Below, piece after piece: positions 47,471 to 56,834 of a stretch of 64,000 nt of DNA. Source of the DNA: Limnochordales bacterium (lineage in GTDB: Bacteria; Bacillota; Limnochordia; Limnochordales; DUMU01). The notes under the pieces were generated by a model, which was not told where the DNA came from, did not search any database, and saw only the letters and a list, made by a program, of their open reading frames with translations. Each line of letters opens with the position of its first letter. Position 1 is the stretch's first letter. A program made the position numbers and the translations under genes. Location of the stretch: positions 62,001-126,000 of the forward strand of contig JADBKP010000006.1 of the NCBI GenBank assembly GCA_014896315.1. Direction: 5' to 3'.

Positions 47471-48907
47471 ATGGTCACCCGGATGGAAGATGATATCCTC
47501 ATGACTCCCTCGAGGATCGTGGCAGAACTGGACCGGTACATCGTGGGGCAGGAGGAGGCTAAACGGGCGGTTGCCATCGCGCTGCGTAACCGAACGCGCC
47601 GCCAGAGGTTGCCCGAAGCGCTGCGGGAAGAGGTAATGCCCAAGAACATTCTGATGATCGGTCCCACCGGGGTTGGGAAGACGGAGATCGCCCGCCGCCT
47701 TGCCAAGCTGGCCAATGCCCCTTTTATCAAGGTGGAAGCCACCAAGTTCACCGAGGTGGGTTACGTAGGACGGGACGTTGACTCCATCATCCGTGACCTT
47801 GTCGAACGGGCCGTACAGGATGTCAGGCAGGAACGGATAGCACAGGTTACGGACCGTACCACCGAGGCGGTGGAGGAGCGTTTGCTTGAGGCGCTTGCTC
47901 CCCGACGCAGCCGCGAGCAACAGTTCCATCCCTTCAGAGCACTCTTCGGGCTAGGGACCCCGGGCTCTGAGGGCCGGGAGGAAAGAGAAGCGGGGTCGTC
48001 TTCCGATCTCTCCGAGGCTGCCGAAGAGCAACGCCGGGAAGAGCTGCGACGAGAGTTGCGGGCCGGGAAACTCGAAGACCGGATGATCGAGATTGAGGTC
48101 GCGGATAGCTCCTCCCTTCCTTTTCTGCAGTTCTTTGCTGGTGCGGGGCTGGAAGAGGTGGGGATGAACCTGCAGGACATGTTTGCAGGATTGCTGCCGC
48201 CCCGCCGGCGCCGTCGGCGGCTAACAGTAAGCCAGGCTCGCAAGCTTTTGACCCAGGAAGAGGCGGAGAAACTGATCAACGCCGAGGAAGTGGCGGCAGA
48301 AGCCATCCGACGGGTGGAGCAATCCGGGATAGTCTTCCTGGATGAGATTGACAAGATTGCCGGACGCGAGGCGACCCACGGCCCGGATGTCTCACGGGAG
48401 GGGGTACAGCGCGACCTGCTTCCCATTGTCGAGGGGACGACGGTCATGACCAAGTACGGGCCGGTACGGACCGACCACATACTCTTTATCGGTGCCGGCG
48501 CCTTCCACGTCTCCAAACCGTCGGATCTCATACCGGAGTTGCAGGGGCGCTTTCCTATCCGCGTGGAGTTGAAGGCGCTCGACCGGGATGATTTCCGGCG
48601 CATTCTTACCGAGCCGGAGAACTCGCTCATCCGCCAGTATCAAGCGCTGCTTGCTGTTGACGGGGTGGAGCTTGAGTTCACCGAGGATGGTATTGAGGCG
48701 ATCGCCGACGTAGCCTACCAGGCTAACCAGCAGATGGAGAACATCGGAGCCCGGCGTCTATACACGGTGATGGAGAAGCTGCTTGAGGCGCCCTCCTTCC
48801 TCGCCCCCGATCACCTCCGGGGCAAGCTGGTCGTGAACGCCGACTACGTCCGTTCACATGTGGGATCGTTGCTCTCCAACCGCGATCTGGCCCGCTATAT
48901 ACTCTGA
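47471..48907 (+). CDS. hslU: ATP-dependent protease ATPase subunit HslU (ClpY)
   Basis: A 478-residue AAA+ unfoldase. [18 protein letters not shown], Walker [16 protein letters not shown], the pore loop [12 protein letters not shown], Walker [10 protein letters not shown] and the C-terminal RYIL that docks HslV are present. The intermediate I-domain spans about 110-240 and is acidic and Arg/Glu-rich. The ATG at 47471 follows an AAGGGGG. In Bacillus codY comes next; here a gene-free leader with a c-di-GMP riboswitch follows. Confidence 0.97.
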   Translation: MVTRMEDDILMTPSRIVAELDRYIVGQEEAKRAVAIALRNRTRRQRLPEALREEVMPKNILMIGPTGVGKTEIARRLAKLANAPFIKVEATKFTEVGYVGRDVDSIIRDLVERAVQDVRQERIAQVTDRTTEAVEERLLEALAPRRSREQQFHPFRALFGLGTPGSEGREEREAGSSSDLSEAAEEQRREELRRELRAGKLEDRMIEIEVADSSSLPFLQFFAGAGLEEVGMNLQDMFAGLLPPRRRRRRLTVSQARKLLTQEEAEKLINAEEVAAEAIRRVEQSGIVFLDEIDKIAGREATHGPDVSREGVQRDLLPIVEGTTVMTKYGPVRTDHILFIGAGAFHVSKPSDLIPELQGRFPIRVELKALDRDDFRRILTEPENSLIRQYQALLAVDGVELEFTEDGIEAIADVAYQANQQMENIGARRLYTVMEKLLEAPSFLAPDHLRGKLVVNADYVRSHVGSLLSNRDLARYIL

Positions 48908-49035
48908 TCTTTCCCGTCCCCAATTTTCCTGGGTACCTCTGCAAGGCCAAGAGGGATTTGCCGAATTATGTAGAATAAGGTCGGCGGCGGTATCACCGCC
49001 AGGGTAAAGAGATCGAGGAAAAACCGAATAGGGTC
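48908..49035 (+). other. Gene-free leader between hslU and the riboswitch
   Basis: No coding region is seen. CCTCT/AGAGG (about 48937-48955) is a weak hairpin after hslU. TAGAAT at 48971-48976 is a candidate -10 for the flagellar operon, but I find no good -35 at normal spacing. GGCGG/CCGCC (about 48986-49002) forms a small stem before the aptamer. No codY is present at this position. Confidence 0.4.
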
Positions 49036-49154
49036 GGCTCTTGTCAAGGGCAAATCTGTCGAAAGGCAGAGACGCAAAGCCACGGGCCTAAGGCCGGAGA
49101 TCTCTTCCATAGAAAAGGAGTCACGGCTATGGCAGCCGGGTTGCCAGAGTCGAC
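49033..49154 (+). promoter_or_regulatory. c-di-GMP-I (GEMM-I) riboswitch aptamer
   Basis: The conserved GEMM-I core is plain: GGGCAAA (49048-49054), a GAAA tetraloop hairpin (TCTGTC/GGCAGA around 49055-49070), GACGCAAAGCC (49071-49081), and CTATGGCAGCCGGGTTGCC (49127-49145) with the tetraloop-receptor helix. The closing helix P1 is nine pairs, GTCGGCTCT (49033-49041) with AGAGTCGAC (49146-49154), including one G-U. It senses the second messenger that governs the motile-to-sessile switch and stands in front of the complete flagellar operon. Confidence 0.96.
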
Positions 49155-49161
49155 GCTTTCG

Positions 49162-49196
49162 CACCCGGGCGACGGCGTCGGCTCGGGTGTTTTGTT
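49162..49196 (+). terminator. Riboswitch-controlled terminator before flgB
   Basis: CACCCG (49162-49167) pairs with CGGGTG (49184-49189), with CGAC/GTCG stacked inside, followed by TTTTGTT. An antiterminator is possible: GAGTCGACGC (49147-49156) pairs over ten bases with GCGTCGGCTC (49175-49184) and blocks this stem, but it also uses the 3' strand of P1. Ligand binding should therefore favour termination. Bases 49197-49323 to flgB show no further element. Confidence 0.8.
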
Positions 49197-49323
49197 CCCG
49201 CACACCCACCGGATACCCTATTCGTCGCGGTATCCCGGCCTGTCCGTCCCTTTACCGCTCGTGCCTGCCCTCCCCGACAGACGCCGACCTCCGATTCCAC
49301 TTATGGGAAGGGAGGTGCGGTAG

Positions 49324-49746
49324 GTGCCTAGCCTCTTCGAACTGGTTAACCGTGGTCTGGCCAATACCCTGGGCCATCTGTGGACGCGCCAGGCGCTTCT
49401 TGCCCATAACCTCGCCAATGCCGAAACCCCCAACTACAAACGCCTTGACCTTGCCTGGACCCCAGGCGATATCAGTGACTCTACCTTTGCTAGACGCCTG
49501 CAACTGGCCCGGACTCACCCCCGACATCTCTCGGCCGAACGCGATTCCGCGTCGGGGGGAACAAGGGGTGCTGGGACCCGTATTGTCCGAGACTCGACTA
49601 CCTCGGCGCGCAACGACGGCAACAATGTCGATCTTGAAAGGGAGCTGGTGCTGCTCACCGAGACCAGCCTGTGGTATCAAGCTGCCAATGCCCTTCTGGG
49701 GAAGCGGTACTCGGTACTGCGGAACGTGATCAGGGAAGGGAGGTGA
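49324..49746 (+). CDS. flgB: Flagellar basal body rod protein FlgB
   Basis: A 140-residue proximal rod protein. The N-terminal rod motif LLAHNLANAETPNYKR and a C-terminal amphipathic helix (LVLLTETSLWYQAANALLGKRYSVLR) pack together in the rod. GGGAGGTG precedes the GTG. It is the first gene of the long flagellar operon controlled by the c-di-GMP riboswitch. Confidence 0.95.
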   Translation: MPSLFELVNRGLANTLGHLWTRQALLAHNLANAETPNYKRLDLAWTPGDISDSTFARRLQLARTHPRHLSAERDSASGGTRGAGTRIVRDSTTSARNDGNNVDLERELVLLTETSLWYQAANALLGKRYSVLRNVIREGR

Positions 49747-49750
49747 CAAG

Positions 49751-50176
49751 ATGGGTCTTTTCGACGCGCTGGCCATCAGCGGTTCGGGCCTCACAGCCCA
49801 GCGGTTGCGCATGGATGTGATCGCTGACAACCTAGCCAACGCGCAGACGACGCGCAGCGAAAACGGCGGTCCTTACCAGCGACGCATCGTGGTCTTCCAG
49901 GAGAGAAACTTTGCTCACCTTCTTGCCAACCGGCTCACCCCTGGCGGAGGGGTGCGCGTGGCCGCCGTCACAACGGACTCGGCACCCCCGAGGCTGGTTT
50001 ACGATCCGGGTCATCCTGATGCCGGACCCGACGGATACGTGCGCTATCCAAATATCAACCCGGTCACTGAGATGGTGGACATGCTGGTTGCGAGCCGGGT
50101 TTATGAGGCGAACGTGGTAGCTATGGAGACCACGCGACAACTGGCCCTGCGCACCCTCGAACTGTTGCGCGGCTGA
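49751..50176 (+). CDS. flgC: Flagellar basal body rod protein FlgC
   Basis: A 141-residue rod protein. It starts LFDALAISGSGLTAQRLRMDVIADNLANAQTT and ends with the rod helix PVTEMVDMLVASRVYEANV. GGGAGGTGA precedes the ATG, four bases after flgB. Confidence 0.95.
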   Translation: MGLFDALAISGSGLTAQRLRMDVIADNLANAQTTRSENGGPYQRRIVVFQERNFAHLLANRLTPGGGVRVAAVTTDSAPPRLVYDPGHPDAGPDGYVRYPNINPVTEMVDMLVASRVYEANVVAMETTRQLALRTLELLRG

Positions 50177-50213
50177 GCGGCCAGTCTGTCCGAGAGGGAA
50201 GGCGGGGATCTGT

Positions 50214-50570
50214 GTGGCTACATCCGTGCTGACCGATGAGATTGTCCGCTCTTATCTGGGATATTCACCCAAACTCGCGCAGGTCGCCAACGAAAGGGGG
50301 GCCGCCGGGGCCGGGCTGGCCACCGGCTTGAACGAGGCAACCGGTCCCAGTTTTGGTGAACTGCTGAAAAACGCTATCGACCAGGTGGAAGCGCTCCAGC
50401 AGGCAGCGGATCAAGCTGCCTGGGCGGTAGCTACCGGAGACCCAGCAGGGCCCAACCTGGCACAGGTGGTTCAGCTTACTGAAGAAGCGGCGCTTGCGGT
50501 CTCGCTGGTGGTGGCGGTGCGCAATCGTGCGCTGGAAGCCTATCAAGAGATCATGCGCATGCAGGTTTAG
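50214..50570 (+). CDS. fliE: Flagellar hook-basal body protein FliE
   Basis: A 118-residue junction protein linking the MS ring and the rod. FGELLKNAIDQVEALQQAAD and a C-terminal LAVSLVVAVRNRALEAYQEIMRMQV match the family. The GTG at 50214 has GGAAGGCGGGG upstream. It stands between flgC and fliF, the standard order. Confidence 0.93.
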   Translation: MATSVLTDEIVRSYLGYSPKLAQVANERGAAGAGLATGLNEATGPSFGELLKNAIDQVEALQQAADQAAWAVATGDPAGPNLAQVVQLTEEAALAVSLVVAVRNRALEAYQEIMRMQV

Positions 50571-50632
50571 AATGCGGTGGTTGCCAGTGGTTCGGATGAG
50601 CCGGGGGAGAAAAGCTCGGGGAGGTAGAGCAG

Positions 50633-52351
50633 GTGGCCGAGAAGTGGCAGCACTTCCGTGAGCAGCTGCGGAGCTTTTGGGAGAAGCTGCCCCGGGCTGC
50701 TCGCATCGCCATCCCTTGCGTGTCGGCAGTTGTTTTCGCCGCACTTCTGGTGCTGCCGCGCCTTTTTGCTCCCCGGATGGTCCCGCTCTTTACCGGTATG
50801 TCTCCGGAAGAGGCGGCTCAGGTGGTGGACCTGTTGCAAGAGAAACAGGTCAGGTATGAGCTGGCTGCGGGCGGGACTGCTATTCTCGTTCCCGCAGACC
50901 AGGTCTATGAACTGCGCCTGGAGGTGGCGGGGGCGGGGCTTCCCGGCGACAGTGTGGTAGGGTTCGAACTTCTCAACCAGACGAACCTGGGCCTCACCGA
51001 CTTCGAACGACGGGCCCGCTACAACTGGGCGCTCCAGGGGGAGCTAACCCGCACGATCGAAAAGATGGAAGGAGTGGACGAAGCTCGCGTTCACCTGGTA
51101 ATCCCGGAATCTTCGGTTTTTGTACGGGAAGAAGAGCCGCCTTCGGCTTCGGTCTTCTTGAAGCTGAAGCCGGGATATTCGCTCAGCCCCGTACAGGTGC
51201 GGGCCATTATCACCCTGGTCTCTCGCAGTGTGCCTGGTCTCAAAGAGAAGGATGTGGCCGTGGTTGACCAGAACGGCAGGCTGCTCTCGGCCGGTCTGGA
51301 GAATCCATCCTCCCCGGCCTCCGGTTTATCCACCGCCGCCGCCAGCGAGCGGCTCGCCTTGACCCGGCAGTTTGAACGGGAGACAGAAGAACGGATCCGG
51401 TCCATGCTGGAACAGGTCTTCGGTCTGGGTCAGGCTGTGGTTCGGGTCAGCGCCGTCCTCGACTTCGATCTGCGGGAAGAACGGCAGGAGCAGTTCAGCC
51501 CGGCTCCCGGTAGCGACCGCGGCCTTCTCCGCAGCGAACAGGTGGAACTGGAGACGTCGACTTCATCTCTGGAGGCGGGCGCGGCCGGCGTACCCGGGAT
51601 CAGCAGCAACGTGCCGGGATATCTCACGGTAGACGCAGCGGCCAGCCCCCAGGCTTCCGGGGAGAAGAGCCTGACGATACGCAACTACGAGCTCAACCGG
51701 ATCGAATCGTACTACGTTCCCGCCCCTGGTCGTGTGAACCGCCTCTCCGTGGCGGTGATTCTCAACCGGCGCCTGGAACCGGCGGAGCAGGCTCAAGTGG
51801 AGGCGGCCGTCGCTTCTGCGGCCGGTATTGTGCGTGAGCGGGGAGATCAGTTGACGATCGCCACGGTACCGTTCAGTACCACTGCGAGCAGTCCGCAGAG
51901 CGGATCAGAAGAAGGCCGTCAACCCCTACCGACCGGCCTGGTTCTTGGCGCCCTGGCACTGGCCCTGCTCATAACCGCAGGCGCGCTCGGCTTGCTCTAC
52001 AGGGGCAAGCGGGCAAAGGAACTGCGTGCTCGGCCCAGTTTTGCCGAGACGTTAAACGGCATCGCAGCCGAAGGCTCAACAGGCGAAGAGGCGGTCGGAG
52101 TGGCGACGCCTGCAGCCGGTGGCAGAGGGGAGGGCGGGCCCGGTCCGGGCAGGACCGGGCAGGCTCTTGCGGGTATAGACCTGCTACCCGGAAGGGCGGA
52201 GGCCGCGAACGAAGAGGACAGGCTGCGCCAGCAACTTCAGGAACAGGTGGCTCGGCTGGCTCGCGAGGATCCGGAGGGCTTTCTCCGTACCTTGCGGGGC
52301 TGGCTTGTATCTGACGTAACCAGACGCGGGCGCCGTGTTGGAGGTAGATAG
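50633..52351 (+). CDS. fliF: Flagellar MS-ring protein FliF
   Basis: A 572-residue membrane ring protein. It has an N-terminal membrane span (about 23-45), the periplasmic-type ring-building domains (GMSPEEAAQVVDLLQEKQVRYELA; FERRARYNWALQGELTRTIE; VHLVIPESSVF), a second span at about 430-452 and a cytosolic C-tail ending in the FliG-binding helix (about 525-565). The segment between the spans near 330-350 carries the NYELN-type motif. GGGGAGGTAGAG precedes the GTG. Confidence 0.95.
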   Translation: MAEKWQHFREQLRSFWEKLPRAARIAIPCVSAVVFAALLVLPRLFAPRMVPLFTGMSPEEAAQVVDLLQEKQVRYELAAGGTAILVPADQVYELRLEVAGAGLPGDSVVGFELLNQTNLGLTDFERRARYNWALQGELTRTIEKMEGVDEARVHLVIPESSVFVREEEPPSASVFLKLKPGYSLSPVQVRAIITLVSRSVPGLKEKDVAVVDQNGRLLSAGLENPSSPASGLSTAAASERLALTRQFERETEERIRSMLEQVFGLGQAVVRVSAVLDFDLREERQEQFSPAPGSDRGLLRSEQVELETSTSSLEAGAAGVPGISSNVPGYLTVDAAASPQASGEKSLTIRNYELNRIESYYVPAPGRVNRLSVAVILNRRLEPAEQAQVEAAVASAAGIVRERGDQLTIATVPFSTTASSPQSGSEEGRQPLPTGLVLGALALALLITAGALGLLYRGKRAKELRARPSFAETLNGIAAEGSTGEEAVGVATPAAGGRGEGGPGPGRTGQALAGIDLLPGRAEAANEEDRLRQQLQEQVARLAREDPEGFLRTLRGWLVSDVTRRGRRVGGR

Positions 52352-52353
52352 GA

Positions 52354-53388
52354 GTGGCAGACAGCCGCACTTCCTACGCTCGAACCGCCCTTGGCAATAC
52401 GCCCCGCCGCAAAGCGGCCATCTTGCTCCTCAGCCTTGGTCCGGAGATCTCCCGCCAGGTGCTTCAGCGTCTGCCCGAAGAGGAGATGGAGCAGCTGGGG
52501 AGAGAGATTGCCGTCCTGGGAGAGGTGAGCCCTGAGGAGATCCTGCAGGTGCTGCAGGAGTTTCTCGAGCTTTACGAGATCCGCAGCCGCATCCTGGAGG
52601 GTGGCCTCTCCTCGGTACAGCGCCTTATCGAGCAGGCCTTTGGTCCGGAACGGGCAGCAGCTCTGCTGCAGCGGGTTACGGGAGCTGCCGGGAGCCGGCC
52701 CTTCGCCTTCATGTGGCAGGCCGATCCGGAGCAACTGGCAGGGTACTTCCAGCACGAGCACCCCCAGACGATCGCCCTCGTTCTCGCGTACCTGGTCCCG
52801 GACCAGGCTGCGGCGGTGTTGGCCGCGTTACCTGCCGAACTCCAGGCCGAAGTGGTGATGAGGCTGGCCAGTCTCGACCGGACCTCTCCTGAGGTGCTGG
52901 CGGAGGTAGAGGACGCACTCAGGCTTCGTTTCCGCGAGGTAGAGACTCCCGATTTCCAGGTCGCCGGAGGCGTTGAAGCTGCGGCTGCAATCCTCAACCG
53001 CGTCGATGGAAGTACGGAGAAGAGTATCATGGATGCTCTTGAACGGACCGATCCTGCCCTGGCCGAGGAGATTAAGCGTCGTCTCTTCGTCTTCGACGAC
53101 CTGGTGAACCTGGACGACCGGAGCATCCAGCGGGTCATCCGGGAGGTCGATCTGAAGGATCTGGCGCTGGCGTTGAAGGGAGCGTCCGAGACCGTCAAGG
53201 CTGCTATCTTCCGCAACATGTCCCAGCGTGCTGCAGCCATGGTCAAAGAAGAGATCGAGTACATGGGTCCTGTCCGGCTGCGCGATGTCGAAAACGCACA
53301 GGCCCAGGTCGTTGCCGTAGTCAGACGACTGGAAGAGGCTGGCGAGATCATCGTCAGCACTGGCAGAGGGGATGAGATAGTTGTCTGA
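52354..53388 (+). CDS. fliG: Flagellar motor switch protein FliG
   Basis: A 344-residue rotor protein. N-, middle and C-domains are present: KAAILLLSLGPEISRQVLQ, EHPQTIALVLAYL (middle domain EHPQ motif), and the C-terminal torque helix region with LVNLDDRSIQRVIREVDLKD and its charged residues. GGAGGTAG overlaps the fliF stop, so translation is coupled. It interacts with MotA, encoded downstream. Confidence 0.96.
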   Translation: MADSRTSYARTALGNTPRRKAAILLLSLGPEISRQVLQRLPEEEMEQLGREIAVLGEVSPEEILQVLQEFLELYEIRSRILEGGLSSVQRLIEQAFGPERAAALLQRVTGAAGSRPFAFMWQADPEQLAGYFQHEHPQTIALVLAYLVPDQAAAVLAALPAELQAEVVMRLASLDRTSPEVLAEVEDALRLRFREVETPDFQVAGGVEAAAAILNRVDGSTEKSIMDALERTDPALAEEIKRRLFVFDDLVNLDDRSIQRVIREVDLKDLALALKGASETVKAAIFRNMSQRAAAMVKEEIEYMGPVRLRDVENAQAQVVAVVRRLEEAGEIIVSTGRGDEIVV

Positions 53389-54259
53389 AGCCATGCCCGC
53401 TCCTGCCCGTGTTCTCAAGTCACCCGTTCTTGCTGTCGGTGGCATCACCCCGCCTCCGCCGTCCCCAGAGGGCCAGAGTCGCCCGGCGGCGTCGATTTCG
53501 GGAAGCAGCCATGCTCTGCTACGGGCAGCCTCCCTCCTGCATGCAGCCCAGCAAGAGGCGGAGGAGATCCGGGAGGACGCACGCCGGGAGAGAGAGGTTT
53601 TGCTGGCAGCCGCCCGGCAGGAGGCCGAGGCTATTCGCCGGCAGGCATACGAAGAAGGTTTCGCTGCCGGCCGCCGCGAGGGCGAAGAGGCGGCCCGGGC
53701 AGAACTGGAAGCGCTCTTCGCTCACGCCCACCGGGTTGTCCAGGCCGCGCTTGCCTTTCAAGAGCAGATAATCAGCGAGACCCGCCAGGAGCTGCTCCGC
53801 CTGGCCCTGGCCATCGCCGGAAAGATCATTGGCGAAAGGCTCGAGAAGCCCGGTGCCGTGGCGACACGTGCTTTGCGGGAGGCGCTCTTACGTTACCGTC
53901 CGTCCGGTCAGGTAATCACGGTCCGGGTCAACCTGCAGGACCTGGCGGCCGTTGAGGCCAGAAAAGAAGAGTTCATCCGCCTCTGCCAGGGAACGCGGGA
54001 ATGGAGAGTGGTCGCCGACGATCAGGTTGGTCCGGGTGGCTGCCTCATCGAGACTGAACAGGGCATTATTGACGGCCGGGTTGAATCCCGTTTCACGGCG
54101 ATCCAGAACGCTCTGCAGGAGCTGATACGCGAGGAGTCGGCCAGCGAGCAGCTCCAGATGGGAGCAACCGTGGAGGCCCGCACAACTGCACCCACTGCCG
54201 GTGTCGCTACCAACGCTTCTGGTGCTCTCGCTGAGGTCGCAAGGGGTGAGGCGGTGTGA
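53381..54259 (+). CDS. fliH: Flagellar assembly protein FliH
   Basis: A 292-residue regulator of the export ATPase. A Pro-rich N-terminal part, an Ala/Glu/Arg coiled coil (about 50-115) and the C-terminal FliH domain ([28 protein letters not shown], then [21 protein letters not shown]) match the family. The last 45 residues are Ala/Thr-rich. The TTG at 53381 overlaps the fliG stop by eight bases with GGGGATGAG before it; ATG 53393 is an alternative. Confidence 0.92.
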   Translation: MSEAMPAPARVLKSPVLAVGGITPPPPSPEGQSRPAASISGSSHALLRAASLLHAAQQEAEEIREDARREREVLLAAARQEAEAIRRQAYEEGFAAGRREGEEAARAELEALFAHAHRVVQAALAFQEQIISETRQELLRLALAIAGKIIGERLEKPGAVATRALREALLRYRPSGQVITVRVNLQDLAAVEARKEEFIRLCQGTREWRVVADDQVGPGGCLIETEQGIIDGRVESRFTAIQNALQELIREESASEQLQMGATVEARTTAPTAGVATNASGALAEVARGEAV

Positions 54260-55638
54260 AGAAGGTGGCGCTATCCCAGCGGATGCAGACGGGACGTCCG
54301 AGCAACGACGTCAGCACCAGCCAGATCTTGCCATGGGCACGCCTGCTCGAAGCGGTTCACAAGGTTGAGGATTTCTCGCTGCAGGGTTCGGTCGTGCAGA
54401 TGGTAGGGCTGACCATCGAGTCCGAAGGCCCTAGCGTGACGCTGGGAGAGGTGTGCGCGATTCACAGGCTCGGGCGGCCCCCCGTTCTGGCTGAGGTTGT
54501 GGGCTTTCGCCAGCGCCGGGTCCTCATGATGCCGCTCGGCGAGCCGGATGGCATCGGTCCCGGAAGCCTGGTGACGGCCTATCGCCGCCCGCTCACCGTG
54601 CCGGTCGGACCTGCCCTGCTCGGCAGGGTACTCAACGGCCTGGGGGAGCCCATAGATGGGCGTGAACCCATCCGACCGGTGGCCCGCTACCCGCTGATGA
54701 GCACCCCGCCCGATCCCCTGCGGCGGCCACGTATCCAGGCGCCGCTGGCGGTGGGGGTGCGTGCCATCGACGGACTCCTCACCATCGGGCGCGGCCAGCG
54801 GATCGGTATCTTTGCCGGCAGCGGGGTCGGCAAGTCCACGCTTCTTGGCATGATGGCCCGGCAGACGGAGGCCGACGTCTGCTGCATCGCTCTCATTGGC
54901 GAACGGGGACGCGAGGTGCGCGAGTTCCTGGAAAAGGACCTCGGACCCGAAGGGCTTGCCCGGTCGGTGGTGGTGGTGGCCACCTCCGATCAGCCCGCCC
55001 TGGTGCGTTTGAAAGGTGCATTCGTAGCCACCGCCATTGCGGAGTATTTCCGCGACCGGGGGGCGCACGTGTTGCTGATGATGGACTCGGTCACCAGGTT
55101 TGCCATGGCGCAGCGGGAGATCGGTCTTGCTGCCGGTGAACCTCCTGCCACCCGCGGCTATCCCCCGTCGGTTTTCGCACTGCTCCCGCGACTTCTTGAG
55201 CGGGCCGGGATGTCAGCTTCCGGTTCAATAACGGGCATCTATACGGTACTGGTTGACGGTGACGACTTCAACGAACCGATCGCCGATGCAGCCCGCAGCA
55301 TTCTGGATGGGCATATTGTTCTCTCCCGCACTCTTGCCCAGCGAGGTCACTATCCCGCGATCGACGTTTTGAGCAGCGTGTCGCGGGTGATGGGAGATAT
55401 CGTGGACGGAGCGCAGCTTCAGGCAGCAGCCCGTTTCAAGCGGTGGCTCGCCACCTACCAGGAGGTTCAGGATCTGATCGAAATCGGAGCGTATGCGGCC
55501 GGCAGCAATCCGGAAGTCGATGAAGCCATCGCCCGCCGGCCCGAGCTGCTGCGTTTCTTGCGGCAGGATGTCAACGAGTTGTCCGATTGGAGCTCGACGC
55601 GCGCCTGGCTGATCGAACTGGCAGGGGAACAGAAATGA
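54256..55638 (+). CDS. fliI: Flagellum-specific ATP synthase FliI
   Basis: A 460-residue export ATPase of the F1-beta type. The Walker A is [13 protein letters not shown] (about 192-204), Walker [13 protein letters not shown]-like ([21 protein letters not shown]), and [15 protein letters not shown] is the export ATPase signature. It powers export of rod, hook and filament proteins with FliH and FliJ. The GTG overlaps the fliH stop, and the ATG of fliJ overlaps its own stop. Confidence 0.96.
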   Translation: MKKVALSQRMQTGRPSNDVSTSQILPWARLLEAVHKVEDFSLQGSVVQMVGLTIESEGPSVTLGEVCAIHRLGRPPVLAEVVGFRQRRVLMMPLGEPDGIGPGSLVTAYRRPLTVPVGPALLGRVLNGLGEPIDGREPIRPVARYPLMSTPPDPLRRPRIQAPLAVGVRAIDGLLTIGRGQRIGIFAGSGVGKSTLLGMMARQTEADVCCIALIGERGREVREFLEKDLGPEGLARSVVVVATSDQPALVRLKGAFVATAIAEYFRDRGAHVLLMMDSVTRFAMAQREIGLAAGEPPATRGYPPSVFALLPRLLERAGMSASGSITGIYTVLVDGDDFNEPIADAARSILDGHIVLSRTLAQRGHYPAIDVLSSVSRVMGDIVDGAQLQAAARFKRWLATYQEVQDLIEIGAYAAGSNPEVDEAIARRPELLRFLRQDVNELSDWSSTRAWLIELAGEQK

Positions 55639-56108
55639 GGAAGTTCGCATTCAGGCTGGAGCGAGTGCTGCAACTCCGAAAACACGAGGAGGAGCGGGAG
55701 AAGCAACGCCTGGCGGTACTTCTGGCGGAACTGCAAACGGCGCGGCGCCGTCAGGCGGCCTGCGAAAGGGAGCTCGCCGAGCTGGAAGCCCGTTTTGGTC
55801 GGGCCCTTGCTCGCTCTTCTGGCGACGGCGAACTTGCCGTATACGAGCTGCAGCTCTACCGGGGACGCCAGGAGTTGCTGCGGCAGAATCTTACCCGTGC
55901 CATCGCAAAGGTAGCAGAGATGCAACAGCGGGTTGATCAGCAACGCGCCCTTCTTCTGGCTGCAGCGCGCCGGCGAGAAGTACTGGTAAGGCTGAGGAAG
56001 CGGAAGTGGGAAGAGTTCCAGAGAGAGGTCTTGCGGGAAGAGCAGAAGCTTCTCGATGAGGTGGCCAGTGTATGGCATTACCGGCAGACAGGGTTGCAGG
56101 ACGCGTGA
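55635..56108 (+). CDS. fliJ: Flagellar export chaperone FliJ
   Basis: A 157-residue coiled-coil protein, of usual size. It opens [21 protein letters not shown] and remains an antiparallel helix pair rich in Arg, Gln and Glu. FliJ acts as the central stalk of the FliI ring. The ATG at 55635 overlaps the fliI stop (ATGA); the frame is open slightly upstream in fliI. Confidence 0.9.
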   Translation: MRKFAFRLERVLQLRKHEEEREKQRLAVLLAELQTARRRQAACERELAELEARFGRALARSSGDGELAVYELQLYRGRQELLRQNLTRAIAKVAEMQQRVDQQRALLLAAARRREVLVRLRKRKWEEFQREVLREEQKLLDEVASVWHYRQTGLQDA

Positions 56109-56794
56109 ACGAGCCGAGAATACCACGGGGGCAGCCGGGCAGAAAGGCTACCATGGCCAACGTCCCTCAAGGTCGCCGGTGGCGGCGCAGCCGGTTCCTT
56201 GTATCCGGGGTGCTGCTGATGTTGATTTCGCTATTGCTGGGAGCGGTCACCGGCGGTGTCTATCTCCTCGGTTGGGATCCCCTGGAATGGGCGGGCTCGT
56301 TGCCCGGCATCGGCCCGGTCGTCAGCACCTACCGTATGGGACTACAGATCCAGGCAGAGTTGGCCGAAGCCAAAAAGGGGATAGCTGCCGAGATGACCCG
56401 GCTGGAGCAGATCCGCCAGGAGCTGGCGAAGGAGCAGGAACGCCTGCAGGGCGAGGCGTTCTCCCTCGAGCGGGAGCGGGCCGAGCTGGCCCAGGAAAGA
56501 GCTGAGCTGGCCCGAGAGAGGGCGGAACTCGTAAAGTTGCAGGATGAGCTGGAGCTGCAGCGCAGGATCGCCAGAATCTACCAGTACATGCGGCCGGCAG
56601 AGATTGCGGAGATCCTGGCGGTTCGACCCGTGGAAGAAGCCGCACAAGTGCTCCTGGCCCTGCCGGAGGAGACGGCCGGAGCGGTCCTGGCCGCCCTGAA
56701 TCCTCTGCGGGCAGCAATGGTGCTAGAGGTCATGCGGTCTTCGGCCGCGAAAGCAGATGTGAGCGAGGTCGGAGACGAAGCAGACGCTTTTTGA
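56105..56794 (+). CDS. MotE/YlxF-like flagellar membrane coiled-coil protein
   Basis: A 229-residue protein with one N-terminal membrane span (about 30-55: FLVSGVLLMLISLLLGAV), an extracytoplasmic coiled coil with ERAELAQERAELARERAEL heptads (about 95-160) and a C-terminal MgtE-N/MotE-like helical domain (MRPAEIAEILAVRPVEEAAQVLLAL). B. subtilis ylxF lies at the same place between fliJ and fliK. MotE proteins stabilise motor stator or basal body components. The GTG at 56105 overlaps the fliJ stop; an ATG at 56153 with GAAAGGC is also possible. Confidence 0.82.
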   Translation: MNEPRIPRGQPGRKATMANVPQGRRWRRSRFLVSGVLLMLISLLLGAVTGGVYLLGWDPLEWAGSLPGIGPVVSTYRMGLQIQAELAEAKKGIAAEMTRLEQIRQELAKEQERLQGEAFSLERERAELAQERAELARERAELVKLQDELELQRRIARIYQYMRPAEIAEILAVRPVEEAAQVLLALPEETAGAVLAALNPLRAAMVLEVMRSSAAKADVSEVGDEADAF

Positions 56795-56834
56795 GCCGGG
56801 GCGGCAGCAAGTGAAGGAAAGGAGGTGAGAGAGG

